A stretch of 64,000 nucleotides of DNA from Eubacterium sp. (GCA_021769965.1 JAETRU010000001.1:62001-126000), one strand, 5' to 3'; counted from the stretch's first letter, positions 48,365 to 58,871 are shown. Notes: a model not told the origin generated them from the letters alone. A program made the numbers and translations.

Positions 48365-48409
48365 GTTATTCTCCTTTTCATTATGCTGACAGAAGTATTG
48401 CAGCAGCAT

Positions 48410-48618
48410 GGCTGTTCTTCACTAGTCCTCGGCGCCTGGCGCCTGCGGGAAACGTTCAGATACAGCCATACTGTGTAAAAAATGTCAGAATTAGAAACTC
48501 TATCATGTCATTATTCGACTTGCGACTTGCCAATCGAGCATCTCGCTCGTTCGCTCTCTTGGGTCGCAAAAGCATAAGGCCTTCCATCAGTTTACTTCGT
48601 AAACTGTGGCAAGCGCCA
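48410..48618. other. Structured purH'-purD intergenic region with several hairpins
   Basis: TTGCGAC..CCAA / TTGG-GTCGCAA stem (48520-48569); CAGTTTAC-TTC-GTAAACTG (48588-48606). Confidence 0.55.
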
Positions 48619-49803
48619 TTAATGGTGGAACAATCTCATTCCCGTAAACACGGTGACCATATCGTATTTATCGCAGGTTTCGATGACCTGATCGTCGCGG
48701 ACGCTGCCGCCCGGTTCTGCGATATAGGATACGCCGCTCTTTTTCGCGCGTTCGATATTATCGCCGAACGGGAAGAACGCGTCGCTTCCCAAAGAAACGC
48801 CGGTGACAGTGTCTAAATAAGCGCGCTGCTCTTCACGGGTAAACGGCTGCGGTTTTTCGGTAAACAGAGTCTCCCAGACGCCGTCTGCCAGCACATCCTC
48901 ATACTCGTCTCCCAGATAAACGTCGATGGTGTTGTCGCGGGTAGTGCGGGCGATGTCATCCTTAAACGGCAGATTGATGACTTTATCTGCCTGTCTGAGA
49001 TGCCAGAAGTCAGCTTTGTTGCCGGCAAGACGGGTGCAGTGGATTCTGGACTGCTGCCCCGCGCCTACGCCGATCGCCTGACCGTCCTTTGCGTAAGCCA
49101 CAGAGTTGGACTGGGTATATTTCAGAGTGATCAAAGCGACGATCAGATCACGCTTTGCTTCTTCCGGCAGATCTTTGTTGACCGTTCTGATGTCAGTCAG
49201 CTGGTCAGCATTGATCCTGTAGTCGTTTCTGCCCTGCTCAAAGGTGATGCCAAAGACCTGCTTGGTCTCCTGCGCGGCCGGCACGTAGTCCGGATCGATC
49301 TTTATAATATTGTAATTGCCTTTTTTCTTCGATTTCAGAATTTCCAGTGCTTCTTCTGTATAATCCGGTGCAATGATGCCATCGGAGACTTCTCTCTTTA
49401 AAATCGTAGCAGTTACAACGTCGCAGGTATCGCTTAAAGCTACCCAGTCGCCGAAGGAAGACATTCTGTCCGTACCTCTTGCTCTGGCATAAGCTGTCGC
49501 GATAGGAGAATCATCCAGACCTTCGATATCGTCTACAAAGCAGGCTTTTTTCAGGGTCTCGCTCATCGGCACGCCTACTGCCGCAGAAGTCGGGCTGACA
49601 TGCTTAAAGGAGGCTGCCGCCGGCATTCCCAGAGCTTCCTTCAGTTCCTTTACCAGCTGCCAGCTGTTGAAAGCATCTAAAAAGTTAATATATCCCGGTC
49701 TGCCGTTTAAAATCTCTACAGGCAGCTCGCTTCCGTCGGCCATGTAGATCTTCGCAGGCTTCTGGTTGGGATTACAGCCGTATTTCAGTTCAAATTCTTT
49801 CAT
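48619..49803 (-). CDS. purH: AICAR transformylase, stand-alone domain of PurH
   Basis: LKYGCNPNQKPA, SFKHVSPTSAAVG, AGQQSRIHCTRLAG, SDAFFPFGDNIE; lacks N-terminal MGS-like IMP cyclohydrolase domain. Confidence 0.93.
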   Translation of the reverse strand: MKEFELKYGCNPNQKPAKIYMADGSELPVEILNGRPGYINFLDAFNSWQLVKELKEALGMPAAASFKHVSPTSAAVGVPMSETLKKACFVDDIEGLDDSPIATAYARARGTDRMSSFGDWVALSDTCDVVTATILKREVSDGIIAPDYTEEALEILKSKKKGNYNIIKIDPDYVPAAQETKQVFGITFEQGRNDYRINADQLTDIRTVNKDLPEEAKRDLIVALITLKYTQSNSVAYAKDGQAIGVGAGQQSRIHCTRLAGNKADFWHLRQADKVINLPFKDDIARTTRDNTIDVYLGDEYEDVLADGVWETLFTEKPQPFTREEQRAYLDTVTGVSLGSDAFFPFGDNIERAKKSGVSYIAEPGGSVRDDQVIETCDKYDMVTVFTGMRLFHH

Positions 49804-49826
49804 CTTTTACATCCTTTCCGAAACGA

Positions 49827-50543
49827 TCAGGCATTCTTGTTAATCATGCGATTTTCGAAGACACCGGTTTCTAAATCAATATATCTTACATAAAGAGAAA
49901 TTTTATTGTTTTCGTCCAGATTCTCCCAGATCTCTTTGGTAAACGCATCGATATCATCAGGGATCTCCACTCTCTCCGGTTCTCCGCAAAAAGTCGGGAT
50001 CGGATTTCCGTCCTGCACATAAGTGTGGATAAAGTGCCCCAGACCGTCAAGAGCGTCATAGTTGAAATAGTAACGGTTGCAGGCTGTTCCTTCCGGGTCC
50101 GCGCTCTTTAAAATACTCATTTTATAAGTCAGCTTTTCGCCGAAAGTAAACATACCGCTGATCCTCGGCGTCCAGTTTGGGCCATCCGGTTCGAAGCATC
50201 TGGTATCCAGAGCTTCCTCAAAGGATTTTCCCTCTTTCAGGAACTCATAGATCGTATCGGTCTGGTCGCCGTTGGTGACGATCAGCTTGTCCTCGTACTT
50301 TCTCATAGGATAATAGATGATCAGAGACGGATCTTCCACCTTGGATTCATCGAAAGGTTTAATCATTACATTTTCCCCTTCGTCAAGGAAGATCCTGTTT
50401 CTGCTGTTTTCACTTCTTCCCATGATGAAGTAGGCGCTGACTGCTTTTTTTCCGTCTCTGCTTTTCCCGAGAACAATGCCGCGGCCTACATAGGAATTGC
50501 CTTTGATCCGTTCTTCCATTGTTTTTATTTCATATACGTTCAT
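49827..50543 (-). CDS. purO: IMP cyclohydrolase, PurO-like (archaeal-type) family
   Basis: SYVGRGIVLGKSRDGKKAVSAYFIMGRSENSRNR, LIVTNGDQTDTI, WTPRISG. Confidence 0.85.
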   Translation of the reverse strand: MNVYEIKTMEERIKGNSYVGRGIVLGKSRDGKKAVSAYFIMGRSENSRNRIFLDEGENVMIKPFDESKVEDPSLIIYYPMRKYEDKLIVTNGDQTDTIYEFLKEGKSFEEALDTRCFEPDGPNWTPRISGMFTFGEKLTYKMSILKSADPEGTACNRYYFNYDALDGLGHFIHTYVQDGNPIPTFCGEPERVEIPDDIDAFTKEIWENLDENNKISLYVRYIDLETGVFENRMINKNA

Positions 50544-51130
50544 TACTCGATCTTTCCTTTCGCAAGTTTGCGGCTGATCTCTTCCACTGCGCGGGGCAGC
50601 AGGATCCATTCCGCCTGTTCCATAACTCTTTTCTGTAAAATCTCCGGTGTATCTCCGTCCTGGATCTCCACAGCTTTCTGGGCGATGATCTGTCCGCCGT
50701 CCGGTATCTCGTTAACGTAGTGTACCGTGGCGCCGGTAACTTTGACGCCGTATTCTAAAGCCTTTTCATGAACGTGAAGTCCGTAACAGCCTTTGCCGCA
50801 GAATGACGGGATCAGGGACGGATGGATATTGATGATCCTGTTTTCGTACGCCTGGATAAACTCCTTGCTCAGGATCTTCAGAAAACCGGCCAGAACGATC
50901 AGCTCGATCCCTTCTTCACGGAGAATTTTCAGCAGAGCCGCCTCATCAGTCATGAGCACAGCTTTGATCCCGTTTGCTTCCGCCCGTTTCAGAGCATAGG
51001 CGTCAGCTTTGTTGGAAGCTACCAAAGCGATCTCACCGCTTTTGATGATGCCGCTTTTCTGCGCGTCGATGATAGCCTGCAGGTTAGTGCCGCCGCCGGA
51101 GACCAGCACGGCGATCTTCGTCTTTAGCAT
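50543..51130 (-). CDS. purN: Phosphoribosylglycinamide formyltransferase
   Basis: IAVLVSGGGTNLQAIID, INIHPSLIPSFCGKGCYG. Confidence 0.96.
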   Translation of the reverse strand: MLKTKIAVLVSGGGTNLQAIIDAQKSGIIKSGEIALVASNKADAYALKRAEANGIKAVLMTDEAALLKILREEGIELIVLAGFLKILSKEFIQAYENRIINIHPSLIPSFCGKGCYGLHVHEKALEYGVKVTGATVHYVNEIPDGGQIIAQKAVEIQDGDTPEILQKRVMEQAEWILLPRAVEEISRKLAKGKIE

Positions 51131-52167
51131 ATTTCCACGCCTTCCTCGGATCTTACAACTTCACCTAATATGTAAGCGTCTTCTCCGTTTGCTTTCAGCA
51201 CTTCCAGCGTCTTGTCCGCATCTTCTTCTGCCACGATGCAGGTCATGCCTACGCCCATGTTGAAGGTGTTGAACATATCTCTTTCCGGAATATTGCCTCT
51301 TTCCGCGATCAGCTTGAAGATCGGCAGAACTCTGATATTCTCTCTTCTGATCTTCACGCCGAAGCCTTTCGGCAGGCTTCTTGGAATGTTCTCGTAAAAG
51401 CCGCCGCCGGTGATATGGGCTACGGACTTGACAGTAACCTCTTTGAACAGGTTTACCATCGGCTTTACATATATCTTGGTCGGCGTCAGCAGAGTCTCGC
51501 CGATAGACTTGCCGTCAAGCTCAGCGAGAGGCGTTTTGATGTCGGCGTTTTCTACATCCAGGACTTTTCTGACCAGGGAAAAACCGTTAGAATGTACACC
51601 GGATGACGGAAGACCGATGATCACGTCGCCTTCGCACACAGTTTCTTTTCTTAACACTTTGGATTTATCCACAACGCCTACGGCAAAACCGGCCAGGTCG
51701 TATTCGTCCTCAGGATAGAAGCCCGGCATTTCCGCTGTCTCGCCGCCGATCAAAGCTGCCTCGGACTGGATACAGCCTTCTGCCACGCCGCTGACGATCT
51801 GCGCGACTTTCTCAGGATAGTTCTTGCCTACCGCGATGTAATCCAGGAAGAACAAAGGTTTCGCGCCTACACAGATGATATCGTTGACGCACATTGCCAC
51901 ACAGTCGATCCCTACGGTATCATGCTTATCCATGAGAAAAGCCATCTTCAGCTTGGTTCCCACGCCGTCTGTACCGCTGACCAGAACAGGTTTTTCGATG
52001 CCGTCAAGATCCAGCTCCAGCAGTCCGCCGAAGCCGCCGATGTCGTCTGGCACATTGCCGAATACCATAGTCTTTGCCACATGTTCCTTCATCAGTTCCA
52101 CTGCTTTGTACCCGGCTGTTATGTCTACGCCGGCTGCCTTATAGCTTTCGCTGAAACTTTTTCCCAT
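51124..52167 (-). CDS. purM: Phosphoribosylformylglycinamidine cyclo-ligase
   Basis: YKAAGVDITAGYKAVELM, GTDGVGTKLKMAF, GGETAEMPGFY. Confidence 0.97.
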   Translation of the reverse strand: MGKSFSESYKAAGVDITAGYKAVELMKEHVAKTMVFGNVPDDIGGFGGLLELDLDGIEKPVLVSGTDGVGTKLKMAFLMDKHDTVGIDCVAMCVNDIICVGAKPLFFLDYIAVGKNYPEKVAQIVSGVAEGCIQSEAALIGGETAEMPGFYPEDEYDLAGFAVGVVDKSKVLRKETVCEGDVIIGLPSSGVHSNGFSLVRKVLDVENADIKTPLAELDGKSIGETLLTPTKIYVKPMVNLFKEVTVKSVAHITGGGFYENIPRSLPKGFGVKIRRENIRVLPIFKLIAERGNIPERDMFNTFNMGVGMTCIVAEEDADKTLEVLKANGEDAYILGEVVRSEEGVEIC

Positions 52168-52232
52168 TTCTTACTTCTCCTCTTTTTTCCTTTAATTTAT
52201 TTCCAATAAACTGCTCAGAATGTCCGGCGCGG

Positions 52233-52949
52233 TCATTCACCCAGAAGTCTCCGCAGGACTTCCTGATAAGCGTCTTCTACGCCGCCCAGATCTCTTCTGA
52301 ATCTGTCCTTATCTAGTTTTTCGTGGGTAACAGTATCCCAGAATCTGCAGGTATCCGGAGATATCTCATCTGCCAGTACGATGGTCCCGTCAGAAGTCTT
52401 GCCGAATTCCAGCTTGAAGTCGATCAGCTCAATATTGGCGTCCTTCAGATATTCGGAAAGAATCTCGTTGATCTTCAGAGCGTAATCCTTGATCGTCTGC
52501 AGTTCTTCCTCTGTAGCGTATTCCATGGCCAGAATATGATAGTCGTTGACCATAGGATCACCCAGATCGTCATTCTTATAGCTGAATTCCAGTACAGGCC
52601 GTTTCATCTTATAGCCTTCCTCAAGACCCAGCCTCTTTGCCAGAGAGCCGGCCGCGATATTTCTGACGATGACCTCCAGAGGAACGATGCCTACTTTTTT
52701 TACCACAGTTTCTCTGTCATTCAGTTCTTCTACGAAATGAGTCGGAATGCCTTTTTTCTCCAGCATCTGCATCAAAAAGTTCGTAACTCTGTTATTGATG
52801 GCGCCTTTTCCCATGATAGTTCCCTTTTTCAGACCGTTAAACGCAGTTGCGTCATCTTTATAGGATACGATGCACAGATTTTCGTCTGTAGTCGCATAAA
52901 CCTTCTTTGCTTTGCCTTCATATAATTGTTCTGTCTTTTCTACGCGCAT
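52233..52949 (-). CDS. purC: Phosphoribosylaminoimidazole-succinocarboxamide synthase
   Basis: [35 protein letters not shown]. Confidence 0.97.
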   Translation of the reverse strand: MRVEKTEQLYEGKAKKVYATTDENLCIVSYKDDATAFNGLKKGTIMGKGAINNRVTNFLMQMLEKKGIPTHFVEELNDRETVVKKVGIVPLEVIVRNIAAGSLAKRLGLEEGYKMKRPVLEFSYKNDDLGDPMVNDYHILAMEYATEEELQTIKDYALKINEILSEYLKDANIELIDFKLEFGKTSDGTIVLADEISPDTCRFWDTVTHEKLDKDRFRRDLGGVEDAYQEVLRRLLGE

Positions 52950-52974
52950 CTTTACTTACCTCTTTTCTTGTTAT

Positions 52975-53469
52975 TTAGTTGTTATATTTTTCCTCGACTG
53001 CCTGGTTCTTTGCCAGAACCTTTTCGGCAGCGGTTTTTCTCTGTGCATCCAGTTTTGCCGCAACTTCACTGTCTTCGATGCCCAGCATCTGAATCGCCAG
53101 CAAAGCCGCATTCTGCGCGCCGTCAATAGCTACAGTGGCCACAGGGATTCCTCCCGGCATCTGTACGGTAGAAAGCAGCGCGTCCAGTCCGTCTAAAGTA
53201 GACGATTTTACAGGGATACCGATAACCGGCAGCGTGGTGCTTGCGGCAATGGCTCCTGCCAGATGGGCAGCCTTTCCGGCAGCGGCTATGATCGCTCCGA
53301 AGCCGTTATCTCTGGCGTTTTCAGTAAAGATCTTTACCTCAGCCGGCGTCCGATGGGCGGAGTATACGTGTACTTCATAAGGAATGCCGAACTCGTCCAG
53401 GGTGTTCATAGCCTTTTCCACCACCGGAAGATCGCTGTCGCTTCCCATGATGATTCCTATTTTCTTCAT
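52975..53469 (-). CDS. purE: N5-carboxyaminoimidazole ribonucleotide mutase
   Basis: [35 protein letters not shown]. Confidence 0.97.
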   Translation of the reverse strand: MKKIGIIMGSDSDLPVVEKAMNTLDEFGIPYEVHVYSAHRTPAEVKIFTENARDNGFGAIIAAAGKAAHLAGAIAASTTLPVIGIPVKSSTLDGLDALLSTVQMPGGIPVATVAIDGAQNAALLAIQMLGIEDSEVAAKLDAQRKTAAEKVLAKNQAVEEKYNN

Positions 53470-53635
53470 CTATTTATACCTCCAAATTTATAATCAAAAT
53501 TACTACTCTAAAACTTTATCACATCTGTAACAAGTGTCAATATTTGTTCAGAAAAAATCCGGTTTTTGCTGAATTATTCTCCGTAAAAACATCAAAAAAC
53601 CGCAAAAACTCGAACTATTTCTTTACATGATCCAT

Positions 53636-54097
53636 TTAAAGTTCGTTCTGTTCCTGTCGGCGCTTTTCCATAGCCCGGGAGTCCAGATAGCTCTGCATGA
53701 TCAGAACGGCCGCCTGCTTGTCGATAACAGCCTTACGTTTTTTCCGACTAACATCGGCCTCAATGAGCACCTTCTCTGCCATAACTGTAGTCAGACGTTC
53801 ATCCTGCCAGACGACTTCAATGCCTTTCATGCCGGTACTGCGCATTTTGTTTTCCAGCATGGTGCGAAATTCGTAGACCTTTTCAGTCTGGATACTGTCA
53901 GTCCCGTCCAGCTTTTTTGGAAGGCCGATGACAATGGTATCGCAGTTATATTCTCTTACCAGATCCAGTATCTTTCCCGTATCCTTTCGGATGCCTACAC
54001 GCTCCAGGGTCATGAGCCCCTGCGCAGTGATCCCCAGTTCGTCGCTGAGGGCTATGCCAACGGTCTTGTCTCCTACGTCCAGTGCGATCTTTCTCAT
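53636..54097 (-). CDS. ruvX: Holliday junction resolvase-like RuvX/YqgF
   Basis: IALDVGDKTVGIALSDELGITAQGL; VWQDERLTTVMAE. Confidence 0.94.
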   Translation of the reverse strand: MRKIALDVGDKTVGIALSDELGITAQGLMTLERVGIRKDTGKILDLVREYNCDTIVIGLPKKLDGTDSIQTEKVYEFRTMLENKMRSTGMKGIEVVWQDERLTTVMAEKVLIEADVSRKKRKAVIDKQAAVLIMQSYLDSRAMEKRRQEQNEL

Positions 54098-54175
54098 AAA
54101 ACTCCTCTTCTTACAGTAATTGCTTCTCAAAGAAAACGGCAGGTGAAATACGACCTGCCGTTACTCCCGTTTTTC

Positions 54176-54421
54176 CTATTTTCTTAAATAATCCTTCAGT
54201 ATCTCCTCTACCAGATCATCTCTGTCAATACGGCTGATCATTGTGCGCGCATTATTGTGGCTGGTAATATAGGAAGGGTCACCTGAAAGAATGTATCCAA
54301 CCATCTGGTCGATACCATTGTAACCTCTTTCTTCCAAAGCCGCATAAACCGTTTCCAGTACTTCTTTCGTAGTCTTCTGCTGGGTTTTTGCCGCGTCAAA
54401 CATGATTGTCTTTCTCTCCAT
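54176..54421 (-). CDS. ireB: IreB family regulatory phosphoprotein (UPF0297)
   Basis: VLETVYAALEERGYNGIDQMVGYILSGDPSYITSHNNARTMI; ruvX-ireB-alaS order. Confidence 0.93.
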   Translation of the reverse strand: MERKTIMFDAAKTQQKTTKEVLETVYAALEERGYNGIDQMVGYILSGDPSYITSHNNARTMISRIDRDDLVEEILKDYLRK

Positions 54422-54473
54422 GATAACGACCTCCTTCTCTGTTTTTGCTTTATTTTGCCTTATCTATAGTATA

Positions 54474-57092
54474 CTATGACAAGAGCTCTTCTGCAACCCG
54501 AAATGCGTCAGAAATCTTTGACGGATCCTTTGCGCCGGCCTGTGCCATATCGGCTTTTCCACCGCCGCCTCCTCCGCATGCCGCCGCGATCTCTTTGATC
54601 ATTTTGCCAGCGTGAATACCGCTTTCCACAAGATCGTCGGTCACCGACACGAGGAATGTCACCTTCGGACCGTTTACGGTAGCAAATACCATGACGATCC
54701 CCTTATGCTCCGCCTTGATATCGTCGGACAGGTTTCTCAGATCATTTATATTATAATCCTTAAACTCTCTGGTTACAAGTCTGATATCGCCGATTTCTTT
54801 AGCTGATTTCACCATTTCGTCCACTTCGCTGCCCATGGCGGCCTTTTTAAACTCTTCCAGTTCTTTCTTCGTATCTTTCAGCTCTTCGATAACGGAGGCT
54901 GCTTTCTGTACTACAGCAGATCTGTTAGTTTTCAGCGCGCCGGAGATCTCATCGATCGTATCTTCTGCCGCGATGGCCGCGAGAAGAACTCCGGTACCTG
55001 TAACAGCTTCAATTCTGCGGACTCCGGAAGCTACGCCGGATTCACTGACGATCTTGAACACGCCGATCTGTCCGGTATTGGCTACATGGGTACCTCCGCA
55101 CAGTTCCATGCTCCAGTCTCCCGCGTTGACAACTCTGACTCTGTCTCCATATTTTTCACCAAAGAGTGCCATAGCGCCCATAGACTGCGCGTCATCCATA
55201 GACATTTCAGTCGAAGTAACAGGCAGGAACTCTATGATCTTCTGGTTGACCAGCTGTTCGATCTGTTCCAGCTGCTCCGGCGTTACAGCTTCGAAGTGGT
55301 TAAAGTCAAAGCGGAGCGCCTCGTCGCTGACGCTGGATCCGGCCTGCCGCACGTGGCTGCCTACGACCAGCTGCAGAGCTTTCTGCAGAAGATGAGTTGC
55401 CGTATGGTTTCTCGCACAGGCGTTGCGGCGGTAGATATTGACGCCGCACTCTACTGTATCGCCTTTCGCCAGACTGCCCTTTTCGATGAGGACTCTATGT
55501 GCAAACACGCCGTTGCTCTTTTCTACAGAAGTCACTTTGGCGTGACAGGTTCCGGTCGACATAAAACCGTTATCGCATGCCTGTCCGCCTCCTTCTGCGT
55601 AGAAAGGCGTCCGATCCAGATAAATGACGGCATTCTGATAGATATCTGCCTTTTCGACTTCTCCCGCTTCTGTATAGACTGCCAGTACTGTGGCCGTATC
55701 TTCCGTGCGTTCGTAACCGGTGAACACTGTTTCCGGCAGATCAGCCGGACCTGCGGCTTCTTTCCAGGCTTCTCCCGCGGTGGACTTTCTTCCGGCCCTG
55801 GCCATCTCTTTCTGACGGCGCATATTCTCATTGAAGCCTTCTTCATCTGCGCTGCAGCCTTCCTCAGCCAGGATCTCCATAGTGAGTTCCAGCGGGAAAC
55901 CGAAGGTATCATACAGTTTAAAGACCTTCTCGCCTTCGAGAACTGTCCTTTCGGCGCTTTTCAGTTCTTCCACATACTCATGGATGATATTCGTGCCCTG
56001 ATCGATGGTAGCCGCGAACTTCTCCTCTTCTACGGAGATGATCTTCTGAATGTAGTCCTTCTTCTCTACCAGTTCAGGATAAGCCTCACCGGACACTTCA
56101 ATGACCCGGTTGGAAAGCTCAACGAGGAACTTGCCCTGGATACCCAGGATCTTTCCGTGTCTGGCCGCTCTTCTGATCAGTCTTCTAAGAACGTAACCTC
56201 TTCCCTCGTTAGACGGAATGATGCCGTCCGCGATCATGAATACCATGGAACGCAGATGGTCTGTGATGATCCTGATCGACACGTCTGTCTTTGCGGCGCC
56301 GTCCTCGTATCTGACACCGCTGGCATCAACTACGCCCTCCAGAATGTGATGGATCGTATCTACGTCAAAGATGGAGTCCACGCCCTGCATGATGCACGCG
56401 ATCCGCTCAAGGCCCATACCCGTATCGATGTTCGGATGCTCAAGATCGCTGTAGCTTCCGTCTTCTTCCTTAGAAAACTGCGTAAATACATGGTTCCAGA
56501 ATTCCAGGTATCTGTCGCAGTCGCAGCCGGGCTTACAGTCAGGGCTGCCGCATCCGTATTCTTCTCCTCTGTCAAAGTAGATCTCTGAACACGGTCCGCA
56601 GGGACCCAGGCCGATCTCCCAGAAGTTGTCGTCTTTTCCCAGTCTGACGATCCGCTCTTCCGGCAGGCCGATCTTTTTCCAGATCTCGACTGCCTGATCA
56701 TCGTCCTCATAGACTGTGGCCCACAGTTTGTCCACAGGCATTTTCAGATATTCAGTAATGAACTCCCAGCCCCAGTTCAGGGATTCTTCTTTAAAGTAGT
56801 CTCCAAAAGAAAAATTACCCAGCATTTCAAAGAATGTACCGTGGCGGGACGTAATGCCAACATTGTCAATATCGCCGGTTCTGATGCACTTCTGGCAGGT
56901 CGTCATCCGTTTTGACGGCGGCGTTTCAAGACCCGCAAAGTAAGGCTTCAGCGGCGCCATACCGGAGTTGATGATGAGCAGAGATTTGTCGTTTCTCGGA
57001 ATCAGAGAAGCGCTGCCGGCAGCATAGTGCCCCTTGCTCACGTAAAAATCTCTGAACATCTGACGGATTTGATTTAAGCCTAGTTTTTCCAT
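54474..57092 (-). CDS. alaS: Alanyl-tRNA synthetase
   Basis: FRDFYVSKGH, NSGMAPLKPYFAG, HTATHLLQKAL, CGGTHVANTGQIG. Confidence 0.98.
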   Translation of the reverse strand: MEKLGLNQIRQMFRDFYVSKGHYAAGSASLIPRNDKSLLIINSGMAPLKPYFAGLETPPSKRMTTCQKCIRTGDIDNVGITSRHGTFFEMLGNFSFGDYFKEESLNWGWEFITEYLKMPVDKLWATVYEDDDQAVEIWKKIGLPEERIVRLGKDDNFWEIGLGPCGPCSEIYFDRGEEYGCGSPDCKPGCDCDRYLEFWNHVFTQFSKEEDGSYSDLEHPNIDTGMGLERIACIMQGVDSIFDVDTIHHILEGVVDASGVRYEDGAAKTDVSIRIITDHLRSMVFMIADGIIPSNEGRGYVLRRLIRRAARHGKILGIQGKFLVELSNRVIEVSGEAYPELVEKKDYIQKIISVEEEKFAATIDQGTNIIHEYVEELKSAERTVLEGEKVFKLYDTFGFPLELTMEILAEEGCSADEEGFNENMRRQKEMARAGRKSTAGEAWKEAAGPADLPETVFTGYERTEDTATVLAVYTEAGEVEKADIYQNAVIYLDRTPFYAEGGGQACDNGFMSTGTCHAKVTSVEKSNGVFAHRVLIEKGSLAKGDTVECGVNIYRRNACARNHTATHLLQKALQLVVGSHVRQAGSSVSDEALRFDFNHFEAVTPEQLEQIEQLVNQKIIEFLPVTSTEMSMDDAQSMGAMALFGEKYGDRVRVVNAGDWSMELCGGTHVANTGQIGVFKIVSESGVASGVRRIEAVTGTGVLLAAIAAEDTIDEISGALKTNRSAVVQKAASVIEELKDTKKELEEFKKAAMGSEVDEMVKSAKEIGDIRLVTREFKDYNINDLRNLSDDIKAEHKGIVMVFATVNGPKVTFLVSVTDDLVESGIHAGKMIKEIAAACGGGGGGKADMAQAGAKDPSKISDAFRVAEELLS

Positions 57093-57200
57093 ATATGAAT
57101 TTCCTCCTGAAATATCTTGCAATAATCAAATATTTTATCACAAAAAACAGCCTCTGTCTACGGATTTGGCTGATTTTACACGTTTTTGACGGTATTAAGC

Positions 57201-58871
57201 CTACATTGCCTCTCTGAAACGCTCCATGATCTCCTCGATCTCCTTCTGCAGCCGGACACTGCTTTCCGTCTCAAAGACATAGACCTTTATCTTGGCCTCC
57301 GTGCCTGAAGGCCGTATGATCAGCTGCGTTCCGCCTTCAAGTCTGTATGCCAGCACATTGGACCGCGGCAGCCCTGTTTCCTCCAGATAGTCGGTTCTGT
57401 CTGTTACTTTTCTGCCGCCGATGGCGCTGCCCTGTGTCAGATTTCCGCGGAAATGATCCATCACATCTTCCATGGCCATCTTTCCAAAAGGCCCTTCAAA
57501 GAAGTAATTCCATGTCTTATCGCGGCACACGCCATACTGCTCGTAAAGCTGCTGCAGTCTTTCGATCAGATCCGTTCCGCAGACTTTGCACCACGCGGCC
57601 ATCTCTACAGCCAGCATAGCGGAACTGACGCCGTCTTTATCCCGTATGAACGGATCCATCAGATAGCCGTTGCTCTCTTCAAATCCGAAGTAATATTCAT
57701 CAAGACGGCCTTCTCTTTCCAGCTTTGTAATGATTTCTCCGATGTATTTGAACCCTGTCAGCGTATTGACCACCCTCAGTCCATGGCTTTCGGCAACGCG
57801 CTCGGCAAGGGGCGTGGTAACGATGCTCTTGATGATGAACTGATTCTTCTTCGGCGGCCGGACGTGGCACAGGTAATCCAGCATCAAAACGCCCAGCTGG
57901 TTTCCGGTAAGCAGCACTTTCATACCGTCGTGGTAGATGCTGACGCCTACTCTGTCGCAGTCGGGATCTGTAGCTACAATGATATCGCCTTTCACCGCAT
58001 CCAGCGTCTTAAACCCTTCAGTATATGCGGTGATCTTCTCCGGATTAGGCGCCGGACAGGTCGAAAACGAAGGATCCGGCAGTTCCTGACTGCCTACCAC
58101 GGTCAGACTGGTAAATCCAATGCCAGAAAGGACCCCTCGCACATAGCGGTTGCCTGTGCCGTTGAGAGGCGTATAGACGACAGACAGATCATTGAGACGA
58201 TCGCCTAAAACGCCGCCTGCTCCGGACATTGCGATGACGTCTTGACAGAAACCCTTTGATATATCCTCAGGCACAGCCAGAATACCGTCGCTGCTCTCCC
58301 GTATGCCGGAGAAAAAATCCAGCTTGTCTATTTCGGACAGGATAGCGTCGGGCACATCGCCGACGATCTGATAACCGTCGCTGCCGTAGACTTTGTAGCC
58401 GTTGAAGATCTTGGGATTATGGCTTGCGGTGATCATGATGCCCATATCGCAGCCCAGGGCCCGGATGGCGTAGGAAAGAACGGATACCGGAGCAAGACGG
58501 GAAAACAGATGCACCTCTATATCGTTGCCCCGCAGCACTTTAGCGGTCTCACGCGCGAAAACGTCAGACTTCAGGCGGCTGTCGTAGGAAATGACCACTT
58601 TTGGCTGGCCGCTGCAGGTCTGATTCAGGTAGTTAGCCAGACCCTGGGTCGTCCTGCGGACTACATACTCATTCATCCGGTTGGTGCCTACGCCGAGAAT
58701 GCCGCGGATCCCGGAGGTCCCGAAGCGAAGGTCAGCGCAAAAAGCGTCGATCAGCTCGTCCTGGCTTGCGGCCAGAGCACGGAGACCGTCTCTGGTTTCC
58801 TTGTCTTTGGCGGCAGACAGCCACCATGTATATTCAGCGATTGCTTTTTTCTTTAATTTTTCTTTATCCAT
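57201..58871 (-). CDS. Phosphoglucomutase/phosphomannomutase family
   Basis: FGTSGIRGILG, MITASHNPKIFNGYKVYG, DPDCDRVG. Confidence 0.94.
   Translation of the reverse strand: MDKEKLKKKAIAEYTWWLSAAKDKETRDGLRALAASQDELIDAFCADLRFGTSGIRGILGVGTNRMNEYVVRRTTQGLANYLNQTCSGQPKVVISYDSRLKSDVFARETAKVLRGNDIEVHLFSRLAPVSVLSYAIRALGCDMGIMITASHNPKIFNGYKVYGSDGYQIVGDVPDAILSEIDKLDFFSGIRESSDGILAVPEDISKGFCQDVIAMSGAGGVLGDRLNDLSVVYTPLNGTGNRYVRGVLSGIGFTSLTVVGSQELPDPSFSTCPAPNPEKITAYTEGFKTLDAVKGDIIVATDPDCDRVGVSIYHDGMKVLLTGNQLGVLMLDYLCHVRPPKKNQFIIKSIVTTPLAERVAESHGLRVVNTLTGFKYIGEIITKLEREGRLDEYYFGFEESNGYLMDPFIRDKDGVSSAMLAVEMAAWCKVCGTDLIERLQQLYEQYGVCRDKTWNYFFEGPFGKMAMEDVMDHFRGNLTQGSAIGGRKVTDRTDYLEETGLPRSNVLAYRLEGGTQLIIRPSGTEAKIKVYVFETESSVRLQKEIEEIMERFREAM

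Noticed and set aside
40686-48405. Shared GCAGCAGCATGGCTG at about 40.69 kb and about 48.39 kb
   Set aside because: Short low-complexity match, one copy coding and the other intergenic; likely coincidence.
53470-53635. Purine riboswitch or paired PurR boxes upstream of purE
   Set aside because: Only partial PurBox-like sequences (CTCGAACTAT, CTGAACAAAT), wrongly spaced at about 60 bp; no recognisable purine aptamer core.
55086-56588. 500-aa forward ORF inside alaS
   Set aside because: Antisense shadow of a full-length alaS with strong motif support; no recognisable domain.
57093-57200. T-box leader upstream of alaS
   Set aside because: Upstream region is about 110 nt and shows no T-box core (TGGnACCGCG-like) or long leader structure.
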